Shown: positions 1 through 9,198 of the stretch, piece by piece
Layout of the letters: the number at the start of each line of letters is the position of its first letter
Numbering within the stretch: the stretch's first letter is position 1
Assembly (NCBI RefSeq): GCF_016653635.2
Contig: NZ_CP067420.1
Coordinates: forward strand, 3,445,501-3,509,500
DNA from: Skermanella sp. TT6
GTDB lineage: Bacteria; Pseudomonadota; Alphaproteobacteria; Azospirillales; Azospirillaceae
DNA: 64,000 bases
Reading direction: 5' to 3'
The notes under the pieces: generated by a model
What the model was told of the DNA's origin: nothing
The model's input: the letters and a program-made list of their open reading frames with translations, nothing else
Database searches by the model: none
Program-made: the position numbers and the translations under genes

Positions 1-1
1 G

Positions 2-112
2 AACTGCGCTTTCGCGCAGGAGAGCCTGCGCGAACTGCTGGAATTGATGCGCGCCGATCGCAAGGCTTACGGCGCGCTGGGCGGCCTGATCGCGGTAAGC
101 GACGCGGCCTGA
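2..112 (+). CDS. C-terminal end of an unidentified protein (5' truncated by window)
   Basis: Only the last 36 codons are present, ending in TGA at 110-112. The readable tail is Leu/Glu rich (ESLRELLELM) and probably helical. No family can be assigned from so little. The frame was chosen because it is the one on this strand that reaches a stop just before the convergent DUF2934 gene, leaving a 2-base gap. It could still be a chance open frame. Confidence 0.4.
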   Translation, partial: NCAFAQESLRELLELMRADRKAYGALGGLIAVSDAA

Positions 113-114
113 TC

Positions 115-516
115 CTATTCCTTGGATTTGGCCTTCCGCGTCCGGGTCGTCTTGGCCGCTCCGGCTGTTTCCGACGGTGCCGGGGCCGGTTCGGCATCAC
201 CTGCGGCGGCCGTACGGCGGGTGCGGGTGCGCTTGGGAAGGGGCTGCTCGTCCGACTGGTTGGTCGGACCGCCGATATCCTCCTCCAGGCTTTCCGCTGC
301 CAGCAGAGGTTCGACGGGCTCGGGATGGACGACGGTATCGTCGCCGCCCTGCGACGGATTGGGGGCCAGCGTCTGGGACTGGTTGTCCTCGATCGCGATT
401 TCTTCCTTGGCCAGCGCCCAGTGGTCCGCCTCCCGTCCCTCCGGGCATCCCTCGCGCTGCCAGATCTCGTAGGCGCGTTGTCTCACCCGATTCTCAACTT
501 CGTCGAACAGGCTCAT
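115..516 (-). CDS. DUF2934 domain protein with basic C-terminal tail
   Basis: A 133-residue soluble protein. Residues 5-45 match the DUF2934 pattern (RQRAYEIWQREGCPEGREADHW, where the Ala-Tyr-x-x-Trp, Gly-x-Pro-x-Gly and His-Trp positions are typical). The remainder is low-complexity Pro/Ala followed by Arg/Lys-rich stretches (PKRTRTRRT and a TRTRKAKSKE end) that could bind nucleic acid. Function of the family is unknown. I chose the ATG at 516 because AAGGGAG lies 10 bases upstream; an in-frame ATG at 549 would add 11 residues without a better ribosome site. A GGAAC-N16-CGTT promoter lies about 120 bases upstream, so stress-induced expression is likely. Confidence 0.8.
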   Translation of the reverse strand: MSLFDEVENRVRQRAYEIWQREGCPEGREADHWALAKEEIAIEDNQSQTLAPNPSQGGDDTVVHPEPVEPLLAAESLEEDIGGPTNQSDEQPLPKRTRTRRTAAAGDAEPAPAPSETAGAAKTTRTRKAKSKE

Positions 517-637
517 TCCCCTAGATCTCCCTTTGCCGGTTTCCGGCAATCATATCAAGGCAGTCACGGCACCGCACAGGAAAGCTGAGCACCATCGTCA
601 CGGGCTTTCCACCATGGCCACCGGATCGTCCGAGCCT

Positions 638-662
638 AACGGTCGGCGTCCCCTCCTGTTCC
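638..662 (-). promoter_or_regulatory. EcfG-type general stress promoter for the DUF2934 gene
   Basis: On the minus strand the sequence reads GGAAC, 16 bases, CGTT, exactly the consensus for the alphaproteobacterial general-stress sigma factor EcfG. It points at the DUF2934 gene (start 516) and would leave a leader of roughly 110 bases. Two other matches with identical spacing occur in this window at 12231 and 60261. Confidence 0.65.
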
Positions 663-690
663 CTCGATCCCGCTCCGCGATCCCGATCGT

Positions 691-3351
691 TCAGCGAACC
701 GCCGATGTCGGCAGATCGTCGGCCGACTGGGTAAGGCCCCCGATCGCCTCGGCGAGCTGGCGAAGGTCGACCGGTTTGGTCAGGCACCGGTTGAAGCCGG
801 CCTCCTGAAGCTCCGCTTGCCGTTCGGGCATGGCGTCGGCGGTGAGCGCCACCAGCGGCAGGCCGGCTGCTTGCCCCTGCATCGCCCGGATCCGCCGGGC
901 TGCCTCCAGCCCGGTCAGCACCGGCATCTGAAGGTCCAGGATGGCGACGTCGTAGCCGCCTGCCGCCGCCTCGTCCACGGCCCGCGCGCCGTCCTCGGCT
1001 GTCCGGACCTCATGCCCCATGCGCCGGATCATGGTCGCGATCAGCAGGCGGTTGAGATCGTCGTCCTCGGCGAGCAGCACGCGCCTGGGGGCGGAAGCCG
1101 GCACACCCCCATCCGGCCGGGGAGCCGGGGCGGGCACGGCGGAGCGTCCCAGGACGACGGTGAACCAGAAGGTCGACCCCACGCCGGGCACGCTCTCGAC
1201 CCCGATGTCCCCGCCCATGGCCTCGACCAGCCGCTTGCAGATCGCAAGGCCGAGCCCGGTCCCCCCGAATCGGCGGGTCGTGGTCGCGTCGGCCTGCGAG
1301 AACGCCTTGAAAAGATGGCCGCGCTCCTCGTCGCTGAGGCCGATCCCGGTGTCCTCCACCTCGAACCTGACGATCAGGCCGGCGGAGTCGGACGGCACCT
1401 CCGAGACCCGGATCTCGATGCGACCGCGGTCGGTGAACTTGACGGCGTTGCCGACGAGGTTGAACAGGACCTGGCGCAGCCGCACCGGGTCGCCGCGCAC
1501 CTCGTCGGTCCGCAGTCCGTCCTGGCGGACCGTGAAGGACAGCCCCTTGTCGGCCGCCAGCCGGGCATACAGGCCGGTGACTTCGCGGGTCACCGCGCCG
1601 AGCCGGAATGCGACCTGCTCGAACTGGAGCTGGCCCGCCTCGATCTTCGAGAAGTCCAGGATATCGTTCAGCACGGTCATCAGCGTCTCGGCGGATGTCC
1701 GCATGATGGCCAGCCACTGGGCCTGCTCGGTGGACAGATCCGTGTCGGAAAGCAGGTCGATCGTTCCGAGCACGCCGGTCATGGGCGTGCGGAGCTCGTG
1801 GCTCATGATCGCGAGGAACTGCGACTTGGCCTGGTTCGCCGCTTCGGCCGCTTCCCGCGCCTTCCTCACGGCCTGTTCCGCCTCGACCTCCCGGGTCACG
1901 TCCCGTCCGACGCCGCGATAACCGGTGAACCGGCCCGTCCGGTCGAACACGGGCTTGCCGCTGGTCGACAGGTGCCGGACCGATCCGCCTGGCATGATGA
2001 TCCGGTAGGTGAAATCGCGGAAAGGGCGGCGGGCCCGGAGGTCCTCCCTGTAGCGGTCCCAGGTCTCGCGGTCGGCCTCGTCGGCCGGCTGCGCCGCCAG
2101 CTCCTCCCTCAGCGCGCCGACGAAAAGATCCTGCCCGGCCCCGGTCAGGTTGATGCCCTTCGAGATATAGGTGAAGCGGTTGTCGATCCCGGTCTCCCAG
2201 AACCAGTCGCTCGACACTTCGGCCATGTCGCGGAACCGCGCCTCGGACTCGCTGCGGCTCTGCTCGCGCTGCTCCAGGCTGTCGGCCATGTCGTTGAAGG
2301 CGCCGGCCAGTTCCCGAAGTTCGACGCCGGGAGGCAGCGGCGCCCGGACCGACGGGTCGCCCCGGCCCAGGCGTGCCGCCGCCTCCCGCAGGCGGTTGAG
2401 CCAGCGCAGCACCAGCACCTCCCCGGCCAGGGCGGCGGCGGTCAGGGAGGCCGCCGCCACCAGGAAAAGGGTGACGAGGCTGATGGTGCGCTGCCGGTCG
2501 ATCTGGGCCAGGACGGCATCGCGCTCGATGCCCACCGCCAGCCTGGCATCCGTTCCGGGAAGCGCCACATGGGCGAACAGGCGGCTCACGCCGGAGAGAT
2601 CGGTGGTCTCGATGGTGCCCTCCGGGCTCCCCAGCATGGCGGCGATCAGCGGGTGGTCCGCGACCTTCGAGCCGACCGGCGGGTCGGACGGTGCGGCGGC
2701 CGAGCCGTGGGCCAGCAAGGTGCCTTTTCCGTCGACCAGGACCAGGCTTATGTGCTTCGCGTTGACGACCTGTTCCGCCAGCCTGTGAAGCCAGCCGATA
2801 TTGACGCCGGCCAGCGCGACGCCCGCGATCGGCCCGTCCGGCCTGCGGAACGGCAAGGCGGTGCCGAGGACCGGCCGCCCGCTGACCCGGCCGATCAGGT
2901 AATCGCTGACGATGAACCTGCCCTCCGACACGGCATCCTGGAAATAGGCGCGCTCGGCCATGTTGAGGGCGAGGCCCGCCGGATGGTGGCTGCACGGCAC
3001 GCTGCCGTCGGGCCGCGCGATCCAGAGCGACGTCAGCCTGGGCTGGTGCCGGACGATCTCGTCCAGCATCGTGCTGCAGGTCCCCTCCTCGAATTCCCGC
3101 AGGGCCGGAATCGCCGTGAGCACCTGGAGCAGCCCCCGCACCTGGTCGAGAACCTCGCCCTGCAGCATGCCCGCTTCGCGTGCCAAGGTCATCACGTCGT
3201 CGCGCGCGGCGGTCAGGATCTGCTGGCGCTGCTGTTCGAGGAGGTGAAGGACAAGGAGGGACAAGGGAAGGACGCCGCAGCAGACCAGCAGCATCAGGCG
3301 CAATCGAAGACCGCGCAGGACTCCCCACAGCTTTTCGGTACCCACCGGCAT
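691..3351 (-). CDS. Membrane hybrid sensor histidine kinase (Cache-HAMP-PAS-HisKA-HATPase-REC)
   Basis: 886 residues. In order: membrane helix about 16-38, a periplasmic Cache-like sensor region about 40-285, second membrane helix about 290-315, HAMP to about 368, PAS/PAC about 372-490, HisKA with His518 in SHELRTP, HATPase_c with N box NLVGNAVKF (about 632-640), DTGIG and GGTGLGL, then a receiver with acceptor Asp806 (LDLQMP) and Lys in LTKP. Nothing follows the receiver, so the phosphoryl group must pass to another protein or the receiver must act allosterically. The receiver-only gene 83 bases upstream on the same strand is the natural partner. Ligand cannot be deduced. It is probably the second gene of a two-gene unit. 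Confidence 0.9.
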   Translation of the reverse strand: MPVGTEKLWGVLRGLRLRLMLLVCCGVLPLSLLVLHLLEQQRQQILTAARDDVMTLAREAGMLQGEVLDQVRGLLQVLTAIPALREFEEGTCSTMLDEIVRHQPRLTSLWIARPDGSVPCSHHPAGLALNMAERAYFQDAVSEGRFIVSDYLIGRVSGRPVLGTALPFRRPDGPIAGVALAGVNIGWLHRLAEQVVNAKHISLVLVDGKGTLLAHGSAAAPSDPPVGSKVADHPLIAAMLGSPEGTIETTDLSGVSRLFAHVALPGTDARLAVGIERDAVLAQIDRQRTISLVTLFLVAAASLTAAALAGEVLVLRWLNRLREAAARLGRGDPSVRAPLPPGVELRELAGAFNDMADSLEQREQSRSESEARFRDMAEVSSDWFWETGIDNRFTYISKGINLTGAGQDLFVGALREELAAQPADEADRETWDRYREDLRARRPFRDFTYRIIMPGGSVRHLSTSGKPVFDRTGRFTGYRGVGRDVTREVEAEQAVRKAREAAEAANQAKSQFLAIMSHELRTPMTGVLGTIDLLSDTDLSTEQAQWLAIMRTSAETLMTVLNDILDFSKIEAGQLQFEQVAFRLGAVTREVTGLYARLAADKGLSFTVRQDGLRTDEVRGDPVRLRQVLFNLVGNAVKFTDRGRIEIRVSEVPSDSAGLIVRFEVEDTGIGLSDEERGHLFKAFSQADATTTRRFGGTGLGLAICKRLVEAMGGDIGVESVPGVGSTFWFTVVLGRSAVPAPAPRPDGGVPASAPRRVLLAEDDDLNRLLIATMIRRMGHEVRTAEDGARAVDEAAAGGYDVAILDLQMPVLTGLEAARRIRAMQGQAAGLPLVALTADAMPERQAELQEAGFNRCLTKPVDLRQLAEAIGGLTQSADDLPTSAVR

Positions 3352-3434
3352 TCGGCCGCATCCACCGCAGTGAAACGGTCTCGCGAGACCGGAACAGTCA
3401 GGGATATGACACGAATTCGCGGGAACCGGCTACT

Positions 3435-3932
3435 TCATCGTTGCCATGCCGGTCGAAATTCAAGCTCCGTGCGCATGCCCGGGCAGGACGCCATGGCTCC
3501 GGGAGCGACGAGGGCCTGCAGTTCCGCGGAGCCGATCGGCTTGGCGAGGCAGCCGATATCCTCGGCCGAGACGTCTCGCAGGGCGTCTGCCAGGACATCG
3601 CCCGTGACGATGCAGGCGGGGATCAGCTTGCCGAAGCGGGTCCGAAGCAGACGGACGGCCTCGAGCCCGGTCATTCCGTCCTCCAGGCCCTGGTCGGCGA
3701 TGATGAGATCCGGAACGAACCCTCGGCTGGCGATCAGGGAGAACGCCTCACGGATGCCGGTGACCGCCAGGACCGAGCATCCCAGGTCTTCCAGCGTGAA
3801 GGCGAAGGCTTGGCAGACCGCGGCATCGTCGTCCAGGACCAGAACATTGGTCCGAAAACCCGCGGCCTCAAAATCGCCCGGCGAACCGCCCCACCCTTCC
3901 GGCGCGGATGCGTCTGAATGTCGTCTCTCCAC
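3435..3932 (-). CDS. Stand-alone receiver (CheY-like) response regulator
   Basis: 165 residues with a single receiver domain at about 28-140. The acidic pocket is DDD (34-36), the predicted acceptor is Asp80 (IIADQGL), Thr110 and Lys131 (AKP) complete the site. There is no DNA-binding or enzymatic output, so it probably signals by protein contact. The first 27 residues are polar and of uncertain use; a shorter start is possible. It lies immediately upstream of the hybrid kinase gene in the same orientation and is probably its phosphorelay partner. Confidence 0.8.
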   Translation of the reverse strand: MERRHSDASAPEGWGGSPGDFEAAGFRTNVLVLDDDAAVCQAFAFTLEDLGCSVLAVTGIREAFSLIASRGFVPDLIIADQGLEDGMTGLEAVRLLRTRFGKLIPACIVTGDVLADALRDVSAEDIGCLAKPIGSAELQALVAPGAMASCPGMRTELEFRPAWQR

Positions 3933-3976
3933 GTCCGGCTCCGCCTTTTCGGCCGTTTGTCATACTTCGAGGCACC

Positions 3977-4005
3977 ATAGCACGCCTTACGGCCTATATC
4001 AGCAA
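3977..4005 (-). promoter_or_regulatory. Possible sigma-70 promoter for the receiver / hybrid kinase pair
   Basis: Minus-strand TTGCTG, a 17-base spacer and TGCTAT lie 45 bases upstream of the receiver gene in an AT-rich stretch. The spacing is ideal; the -10 box is a moderate match. The rest of the 3933-4168 gap is AT-rich with no convincing gene. Confidence 0.3.
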
Positions 4006-4168
4006 GTTACCTAAATAATTCATGATGTTTTTCTGCCGTCCAAAGACTGACAGACGCGAGGTCGAAGAACATTATCGGCAGGACTATCGTATTGAATGCC
4101 GCAACGTTTGTTTCAATGAAAGCAAATGAAAGTTACCTTTGACCCACAACTTTCCACCAGGTTGAGCG

Positions 4169-5512
4169 TCATTCGGCATGGCTTTCCGGCTCCAGCGCCC
4201 GGATGATCCGTGCGCGTCCGGACCATGTCCAGATCCATGCCAATACCGCGACTCCCGCGCTCGCCGCGAGCGGGATACGAAGCCCGAACCGCTCCGACGC
4301 CACCCCGACCGCCAGGGCGCCAAGCGCCGGACCGCCGCGAAAAATGACTCCGTAAAGGCTCAGGACCCTGCCCCTCATCTCGGCGGCCACCGACAGCTGG
4401 AGAAGCGTCTGGGTTCCGACGCCCGTGACGACCATGCAGGCTCCCAGGATGCCGAGCGCCGGTATCGCCACCCACCACCGGTCCGTCGCGACGAAGGCCA
4501 GCAGGGCGAGCGACAGCACCAGCGTGTTGCCCAGCGCGATGCCGGTCAGCCCGCCGGGCTCGGTCCGCCGAGCCAGCCAAAGTCCGCCCAGCACCGCGCC
4601 GGCGCCGATGGTCGAGGTGAGCACGGCGAGCCCGCCCGCTCCCGACGCGAAGACGGCCGCCGCGAAACCCGGCAGCAGTTCCACGACCGGGCGGACGCAC
4701 AGGCAGACCACGATCAGCAGGATCATCATCGGCGCGATCCCCTGATGGGAGGCGGTGTAGCGGATCCCGTCCCCCACGTCGCGGAACAGCGAACTTCGCG
4801 CCCGCGGCGGTGCCGGAGGTTCGGCCGGCAGGCGGATGCGCGCCAGAGCCACCAGGAAGAACACGAAGCTGAGGGCGTTGACGGCGAAAGCGGCCGCCAC
4901 TCCCCCGGTCACGATCATCAAGCCGGCGACCGCAGGACCGACGAACCGGGCCGAATTGAAGATGATGGAATTGATCGCGACCGCCGCCGACAGATCCTGT
5001 CGCCGCACCAGGCTGGGAATCAGCGCCAGCCGGGCCGGCTGGTTGAAGCCGGCGATGACGCCGAGCGCCACGGTCAGGGCGAACAGCAGTTCGATGGTCA
5101 TCAGGTCGAACCAGGTCAGCACGAAGAGGGTGATCGCCTGGAGCATGGCCAGCGCTTGGCTGACCTTCGTGACTCGCAGGCGATCCCAACGGTCGGCCAC
5201 CGCCCCGGCGAAGGGGCCGACCAACACCGTCGGGAACAGGTCGGCGAACGCGATGGCTCCGAGCCAAGCGCCCGAACCGGTCAGTTGCCAAGCCAGCCAG
5301 CCCACCGCTATGCGTTGCATCCAAGTCCCGATCAGGGACACCGCGTTGCCGGCGGTGTAGAGGCCGTAGTTGGGATTGCGCAGGGCTCGGAGGATGCCGC
5401 CGAAACCGGCGGCGGGAACTGACGGGGGCAAAGGGCGCGATGCTCCTGGATGACGGGCCTGGATCGGGGAACGACCGCCGGCGCCGCCGGAAGGCGCCGG
5501 CCGATGATCCAA
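4169..5512 (-). CDS. MFS transporter, exporter-like (EntS/MFS_3 type)
   Basis: 447 residues, about 12 hydrophobic segments starting near residue 47 (LRNPNYGLYTAGNAVSLIG). The loop motif GPFAGAVADRWDRLRV after helix 2-3 is the MFS signature (G-x-x-x-D-R-x-x-R). Overall pattern resembles the enterobactin-exporter-like MFS group, members of which export siderophores or drugs. The substrate is unknown. The track start is a TTG (5512) that gives an unusual Pro/Ala/Gly-rich N-terminus of about 40 residues; no later ATG precedes the first helix, so a non-ATG start is likely but its position is uncertain. The last residues (ALEPESHAE) are cytoplasmic. Confidence 0.8.
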   Translation of the reverse strand: MDHRPAPSGGAGGRSPIQARHPGASRPLPPSVPAAGFGGILRALRNPNYGLYTAGNAVSLIGTWMQRIAVGWLAWQLTGSGAWLGAIAFADLFPTVLVGPFAGAVADRWDRLRVTKVSQALAMLQAITLFVLTWFDLMTIELLFALTVALGVIAGFNQPARLALIPSLVRRQDLSAAVAINSIIFNSARFVGPAVAGLMIVTGGVAAAFAVNALSFVFFLVALARIRLPAEPPAPPRARSSLFRDVGDGIRYTASHQGIAPMMILLIVVCLCVRPVVELLPGFAAAVFASGAGGLAVLTSTIGAGAVLGGLWLARRTEPGGLTGIALGNTLVLSLALLAFVATDRWWVAIPALGILGACMVVTGVGTQTLLQLSVAAEMRGRVLSLYGVIFRGGPALGALAVGVASERFGLRIPLAASAGVAVLAWIWTWSGRARIIRALEPESHAE

Positions 5513-5563
5513 CAGCCGGCACCGACGAAAGGCTCCTCCGCCCCGGCGCCGGCTGCCTTTAAG

Positions 5564-7153
5564 TCAGGCCGCCTTCACGGAGTCCAGGAACTGGCGGACT
5601 TCGGTGCGGAGCGCGCTGAACCGCTCTTGCAGCTTCGCCGCGAGCTGCACCGTCTCCCGCGCGGCGGTGGAAACCTCATGGGAGGCGCCGGCAGCCTCCT
5701 GGATGGTCAGGGCCACCGTCTCCGCCCCCTCCGCCGCTCCGCTGATCTGGATCGCGATCTCGGTCGTGGCGCCGAGCTGCTCGCTGATAGCGGCGGAAAT
5801 CTGGCCGGAACGGTCGTTCAGGTCCGTGATGGCGGCGGAAATCTGCTGCATGGCGGAGACGGTTTCATGCGTCACCGCCTGGATCGCCCGGATCTGGCCG
5901 GCGATCTCCTCAGTCGCCTTGGCGGTCTGGCTGGCCAGGTTCTTGACCTCCGACGCGACGATGGCGAACCCCTTGCCCGCCTCCCCCGCCCGGGCGGCCT
6001 CGATCGTCGCGTTCAGCGCCAGCAGGTTGGTCTGTCCGGCGATCTGGTTGATGAGGTCGGTCACCTCGCCGATCTTGTGAGCGGCCTCCGCCAGCGACTC
6101 GACGGTCCGCCGGGTCTCGTCCGCCTTGCCGATGGCTTGGCCGGAAACCAGCACCGACTGGCCGACGCTTTCGGCGATGACCTGGATGGACGTGGTCAGT
6201 TCCTCCGCTGCGCCGCTGGCGATGGACACGCTCCGGGATGCCCGCCCGGCCGCGGCGGCGACCGTGCTGTTCCGCCGGTCGACGGCAAGCGCGCCGTCGA
6301 GCACCCCCTCGGCTCCGGCCTTCATCTGCCCGGCGGTCCCGGACACTTCCACGATGACCAGTTCGACGCTGCTGTCGAACGCCGCGGCCAGATCGGTCAG
6401 GCGCCCGGCCCGCGCCGCTTCCGCCGCCCGGGACTCGATCTTCTCGGCTTCCAGCCGTTCCCTCTCCAGCGCCTTGGCCTTCAGCACGTCGACCGCGCGC
6501 GCCATGGCGCCGATCTCGTCGCCGCGGCCGGTATCGGGAACCGTGACTCCGTGGTCTCCGCAGGCCAGCCGCCCGACCAACCGTGTCAGCTTCTCCAGCG
6601 GACCGCTGAAGGAGGCGATGATGGCGTAGAGGATGGCCATGACGACCAACAGCGCCGCGACGCCACCGCCGATCTGGACCATCGCCTGCGAACGCAGATG
6701 CGCGTCGGTCCGCGCCGTCTTCAGCCGCAGCACGTATTCGCCGATCCTGGCGGATTGCCCGCCGGCACCGCCTCGGATTTCCCGGACGACCTCGATGAAG
6801 CCCTCCGTCGCCTCCAGGTCGCCGACGGCGGCGACGACCTTCCCCTTGGGATCGCGCACGAAGCTGGCGAGGTAGTCGGGGTCCCCTGCCGCCGCCTTGA
6901 CCAGTTCCGCCACCTGTTCGAAGTCGAGGTCGAACAGGGGGATGGCCGCGGACCGGGCCTGGAGCGCCGCGATGATGTCGGCACGGGTTCCCAGGTCGGA
7001 ATAGGCCGCCTGCCCGGACCGGTGGAGCGTGACGCCGATGGACAGGGCGCCGGACAGCAGCATGGTCGCGCCGATCAGGATCAGCGCCTTCTGGCGGATA
7101 CCGAACCGGCCGGTGATTCCGGCGGCTTCCGGTGTAGCGTTTGGATCGGGCAT
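5564..7153 (-). CDS. Methyl-accepting chemotaxis protein
   Basis: 529 residues. First membrane helix about 20-44, a periplasmic sensor region of about 110 residues, second helix about 157-181, HAMP about 182-235, then a long helical signalling domain. The hairpin tip contains [20 protein letters not shown], the CheA/CheW contact motif, and flanking Ala/Gln/Glu-rich heptads suit methylation by CheR/CheB. It relays periplasmic ligand state to the flagellar motor. It follows the solute-binding-protein gene by 49 bases on the same strand, so the binding protein may be its ligand-presenting partner. Confidence 0.92.
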   Translation of the reverse strand: MPDPNATPEAAGITGRFGIRQKALILIGATMLLSGALSIGVTLHRSGQAAYSDLGTRADIIAALQARSAAIPLFDLDFEQVAELVKAAAGDPDYLASFVRDPKGKVVAAVGDLEATEGFIEVVREIRGGAGGQSARIGEYVLRLKTARTDAHLRSQAMVQIGGGVAALLVVMAILYAIIASFSGPLEKLTRLVGRLACGDHGVTVPDTGRGDEIGAMARAVDVLKAKALERERLEAEKIESRAAEAARAGRLTDLAAAFDSSVELVIVEVSGTAGQMKAGAEGVLDGALAVDRRNSTVAAAAGRASRSVSIASGAAEELTTSIQVIAESVGQSVLVSGQAIGKADETRRTVESLAEAAHKIGEVTDLINQIAGQTNLLALNATIEAARAGEAGKGFAIVASEVKNLASQTAKATEEIAGQIRAIQAVTHETVSAMQQISAAITDLNDRSGQISAAISEQLGATTEIAIQISGAAEGAETVALTIQEAAGASHEVSTAARETVQLAAKLQERFSALRTEVRQFLDSVKAA

Positions 7154-7202
7154 GTTCCGCTTCGACAGTGGTTCGAGGGAAAGGAGGCTTATGGGTCCGG
7201 CG

Positions 7203-7952
7203 TCAGGGCAAGGCGCCGGCCGCCTTGAGCTTCTCGAATCCGGCGTCCAGCCTGCCGACCAGTTCGGCGGCGTCCGGACGTTTCAGCGACACGACGAAAT
7301 GGCAGTCCAGGCTGGAGATGAGGCTCGACCTGAGGTCGGGCGGACGCTTGCCGCCCAGCGCCCGTTCCATCGGAAGCTCGTACTGCAGCAGGATGGGCGC
7401 CCGCCCGGCGACCAGCAGCTGGAGGGCCTGCTCGGGAGCCCTCGCCTCAACCATCTGGATGCCGTTCGCGGGATCCTCGAAATAGCTGCGCCAGCCGCCG
7501 TAGGAATAGCCGGTCAGCACGATCACCTGCTTGCCGGCCAGATCCTCCTTGGCCCTGATCTCCGGCACCGCGCCGAACGACCACGCATGGAGATCGATCC
7601 TGGCGATCACCGACCTGCTCGCGACCGTCGTGCCCTGGAACGCCTCCGGAGTCTTTATGCCGATGAACATGTCGTATTCACCCGCGGCGATCCCCTGGAA
7701 CAGGCGCCGCGCCGGAACGGACTCCGCGGTGAACTCCACCCCGGCGTCGGCCGCGACCTTTCGCGTCAGTTCGATCAGGCTTCCTTTGGGCGTGCCGTCG
7801 GGATCGGTATAGGTGTAGGGAGGCAGTTCCACGTAGACGACCTTCAAGGGTCCAGCCTGCGCCGGGAATGCCCACCCCGCGCCGGCCAGCAGGAGGAGGA
7901 ACGCCACGGCCAGCATCGGCCACGACCCCGATCCGGCGATATACCTATGCAT
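7203..7952 (-). CDS. Periplasmic substrate-binding protein (SBP_bac_3-like)
   Basis: 249 residues with a clear Sec signal peptide (hydrophobic residues 13-27, cleavage near AQA-GP). The mature part begins [26 protein letters not shown], typical of the family-3 amino-acid-type binding fold with GxLIEL helix. No permease or ATPase gene is nearby, so it is unlikely to serve a linked ABC importer. The adjacent chemoreceptor downstream suggests a sensory role. RBS GAGGAGA is 4-5 bases from the ATG. The ligand cannot be read from sequence. Confidence 0.8.
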   Translation of the reverse strand: MHRYIAGSGSWPMLAVAFLLLLAGAGWAFPAQAGPLKVVYVELPPYTYTDPDGTPKGSLIELTRKVAADAGVEFTAESVPARRLFQGIAAGEYDMFIGIKTPEAFQGTTVASRSVIARIDLHAWSFGAVPEIRAKEDLAGKQVIVLTGYSYGGWRSYFEDPANGIQMVEARAPEQALQLLVAGRAPILLQYELPMERALGGKRPPDLRSSLISSLDCHFVVSLKRPDAAELVGRLDAGFEKLKAAGALP

Positions 7953-8309
7953 GCTGTCTCCTCGGCGCAGGAATTTGAAACGGGTCCGCAGTTCGTTCGA
8001 AATTTAAATAGTTAGATTCAAATTCTATACATATCGTTGCATATCCTGAATCGGCGACCCTCGGCAAGAGTAGTTTTCGATGGCTTTTCCACCTTGAATG
8101 CGTCTGCGTTCCAACCATGCCACAGATGCTCCGACGCGAGTCCGGGCGCGGCATCGGCGATCAAAATGTCGCATCCGGTGCCCGGCGCGTTCGCAACTGG
8201 ATTATCAAGCCGAAAAAAGAAAATTTCTTTACCGTTTGTGAACTACTTCACTGTGTGCGTTCGGCTCGCATGGTCTTTTTGGGTCAGGTTCCCGCGATGG
8301 AGTATACCC
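7953..8309. other. Intergenic region between divergent binding-protein and LuxR-type genes
   Basis: 357 bases, strongly AT-rich around 8000-8045 and 8210-8250, as expected for two divergent promoters. I see no RNA gene and no convincing consensus promoter. A longer in-frame extension of the LuxR-type gene exists here but has non-coding composition. Confidence 0.5.
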
Positions 8310-8945
8310 ATGACCCCGACCCTGCTGATCGACCCGCACCGCCTGTTCCGCCAGGGCCTGGTGCGCCTGCTCGAAGGCTCGCGTTATCAGGTGGTTGCCG
8401 AGCATGCGACCGTCGAGGAGGCGCTGGCATCGCGGCTCTCGGAGGTCAGGCCGGCACCTCGGCTGATCGTCCTCGATCCCGGTTCGGACAAGGCCCAGTC
8501 CATCCCGGCCCTGCGTGCCGCCATACCGGACGCCCGCCTCGTGATGCTGACCTCCAATCTCCAGACGGACCGCCTGCGGCAGGCCGTCGAGGCGCATGCC
8601 GACGGTTACCTCACCAAGGATCATGATCCCGGCGAACTGACCGCGGCACTCGACCGCGTGATGGACGGGCACACCCTGCTTCCGGCCGGATTGAGCGCCT
8701 TCAGGATCCCGGCCCCCAAGCCGGCGGCGCCCCGCGGACTGACCGTCCGCGAAGCCGAGATCCTGCGCCGCCTGGTCAACGGCGACAGCAACCGGATGAT
8801 CGCCGACCACCTGTCGCTCAGCGAGATGGTGGTCAAGGCGTCGGTCAAGCAGCTGCTGCGCAAGATCAAGGCCGCGAACAGGACCCAGGCCGCGCTGTGG
8901 GCGATCCACCAGGGCCTCGACCGGCCGCGGGCGCTCAGCGCCTGA
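8310..8945 (+). CDS. LuxR/NarL-type response regulator
   Basis: 211 residues. Receiver-like domain 3-115 with candidate acceptor Asp56 (IVLDPG) and Lys103 (YLTKD). The usual paired acidic residues near the N-terminus are reduced to one Asp (LLIDPH), so phosphorylation may be weak or absent. C-terminal LuxR helix-turn-helix at about 141-200 (LTVREAEILRRLVNG, then IADHLSLSEMVVK). It probably binds DNA as a dimer. The ATG at 8310 was chosen because GGAG lies 7 bases upstream; the frame is open further but lacks coding character. No kinase gene is adjacent. Confidence 0.82.
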   Translation: MTPTLLIDPHRLFRQGLVRLLEGSRYQVVAEHATVEEALASRLSEVRPAPRLIVLDPGSDKAQSIPALRAAIPDARLVMLTSNLQTDRLRQAVEAHADGYLTKDHDPGELTAALDRVMDGHTLLPAGLSAFRIPAPKPAAPRGLTVREAEILRRLVNGDSNRMIADHLSLSEMVVKASVKQLLRKIKAANRTQAALWAIHQGLDRPRALSA

Positions 8946-9198
8946 TCGGGCGAGCGGGTGCCGGAAACACGGTTCGGAAGGAGAGCCACCCGCCCCGGGG
9001 CGGTCCCTTCCGGTCCGACGGCGTTTTGCCGCACCGCGAAGAAAAGTCCGGGAACGCTAATGATCTCGTCATGGTAAGGTCCTAGGTTGAAGCCCGCCGA
9101 ACGGGGTCCGCCAACGGCGCGGCGCCATCGCCCCGACCCCGGGTTCGGCCGCCTCAACTCACGGCTGCTTCGGCAGCCGACGTGATTCCAGGGAACCC

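Noticed and set aside
817-4014. A 1065-codon plus-strand open frame opposite the hybrid kinase
   Set aside because: It is the antisense shadow of a well-supported kinase gene; composition is Arg/Gly/His-rich with no domain, as usual in high-GC DNA.
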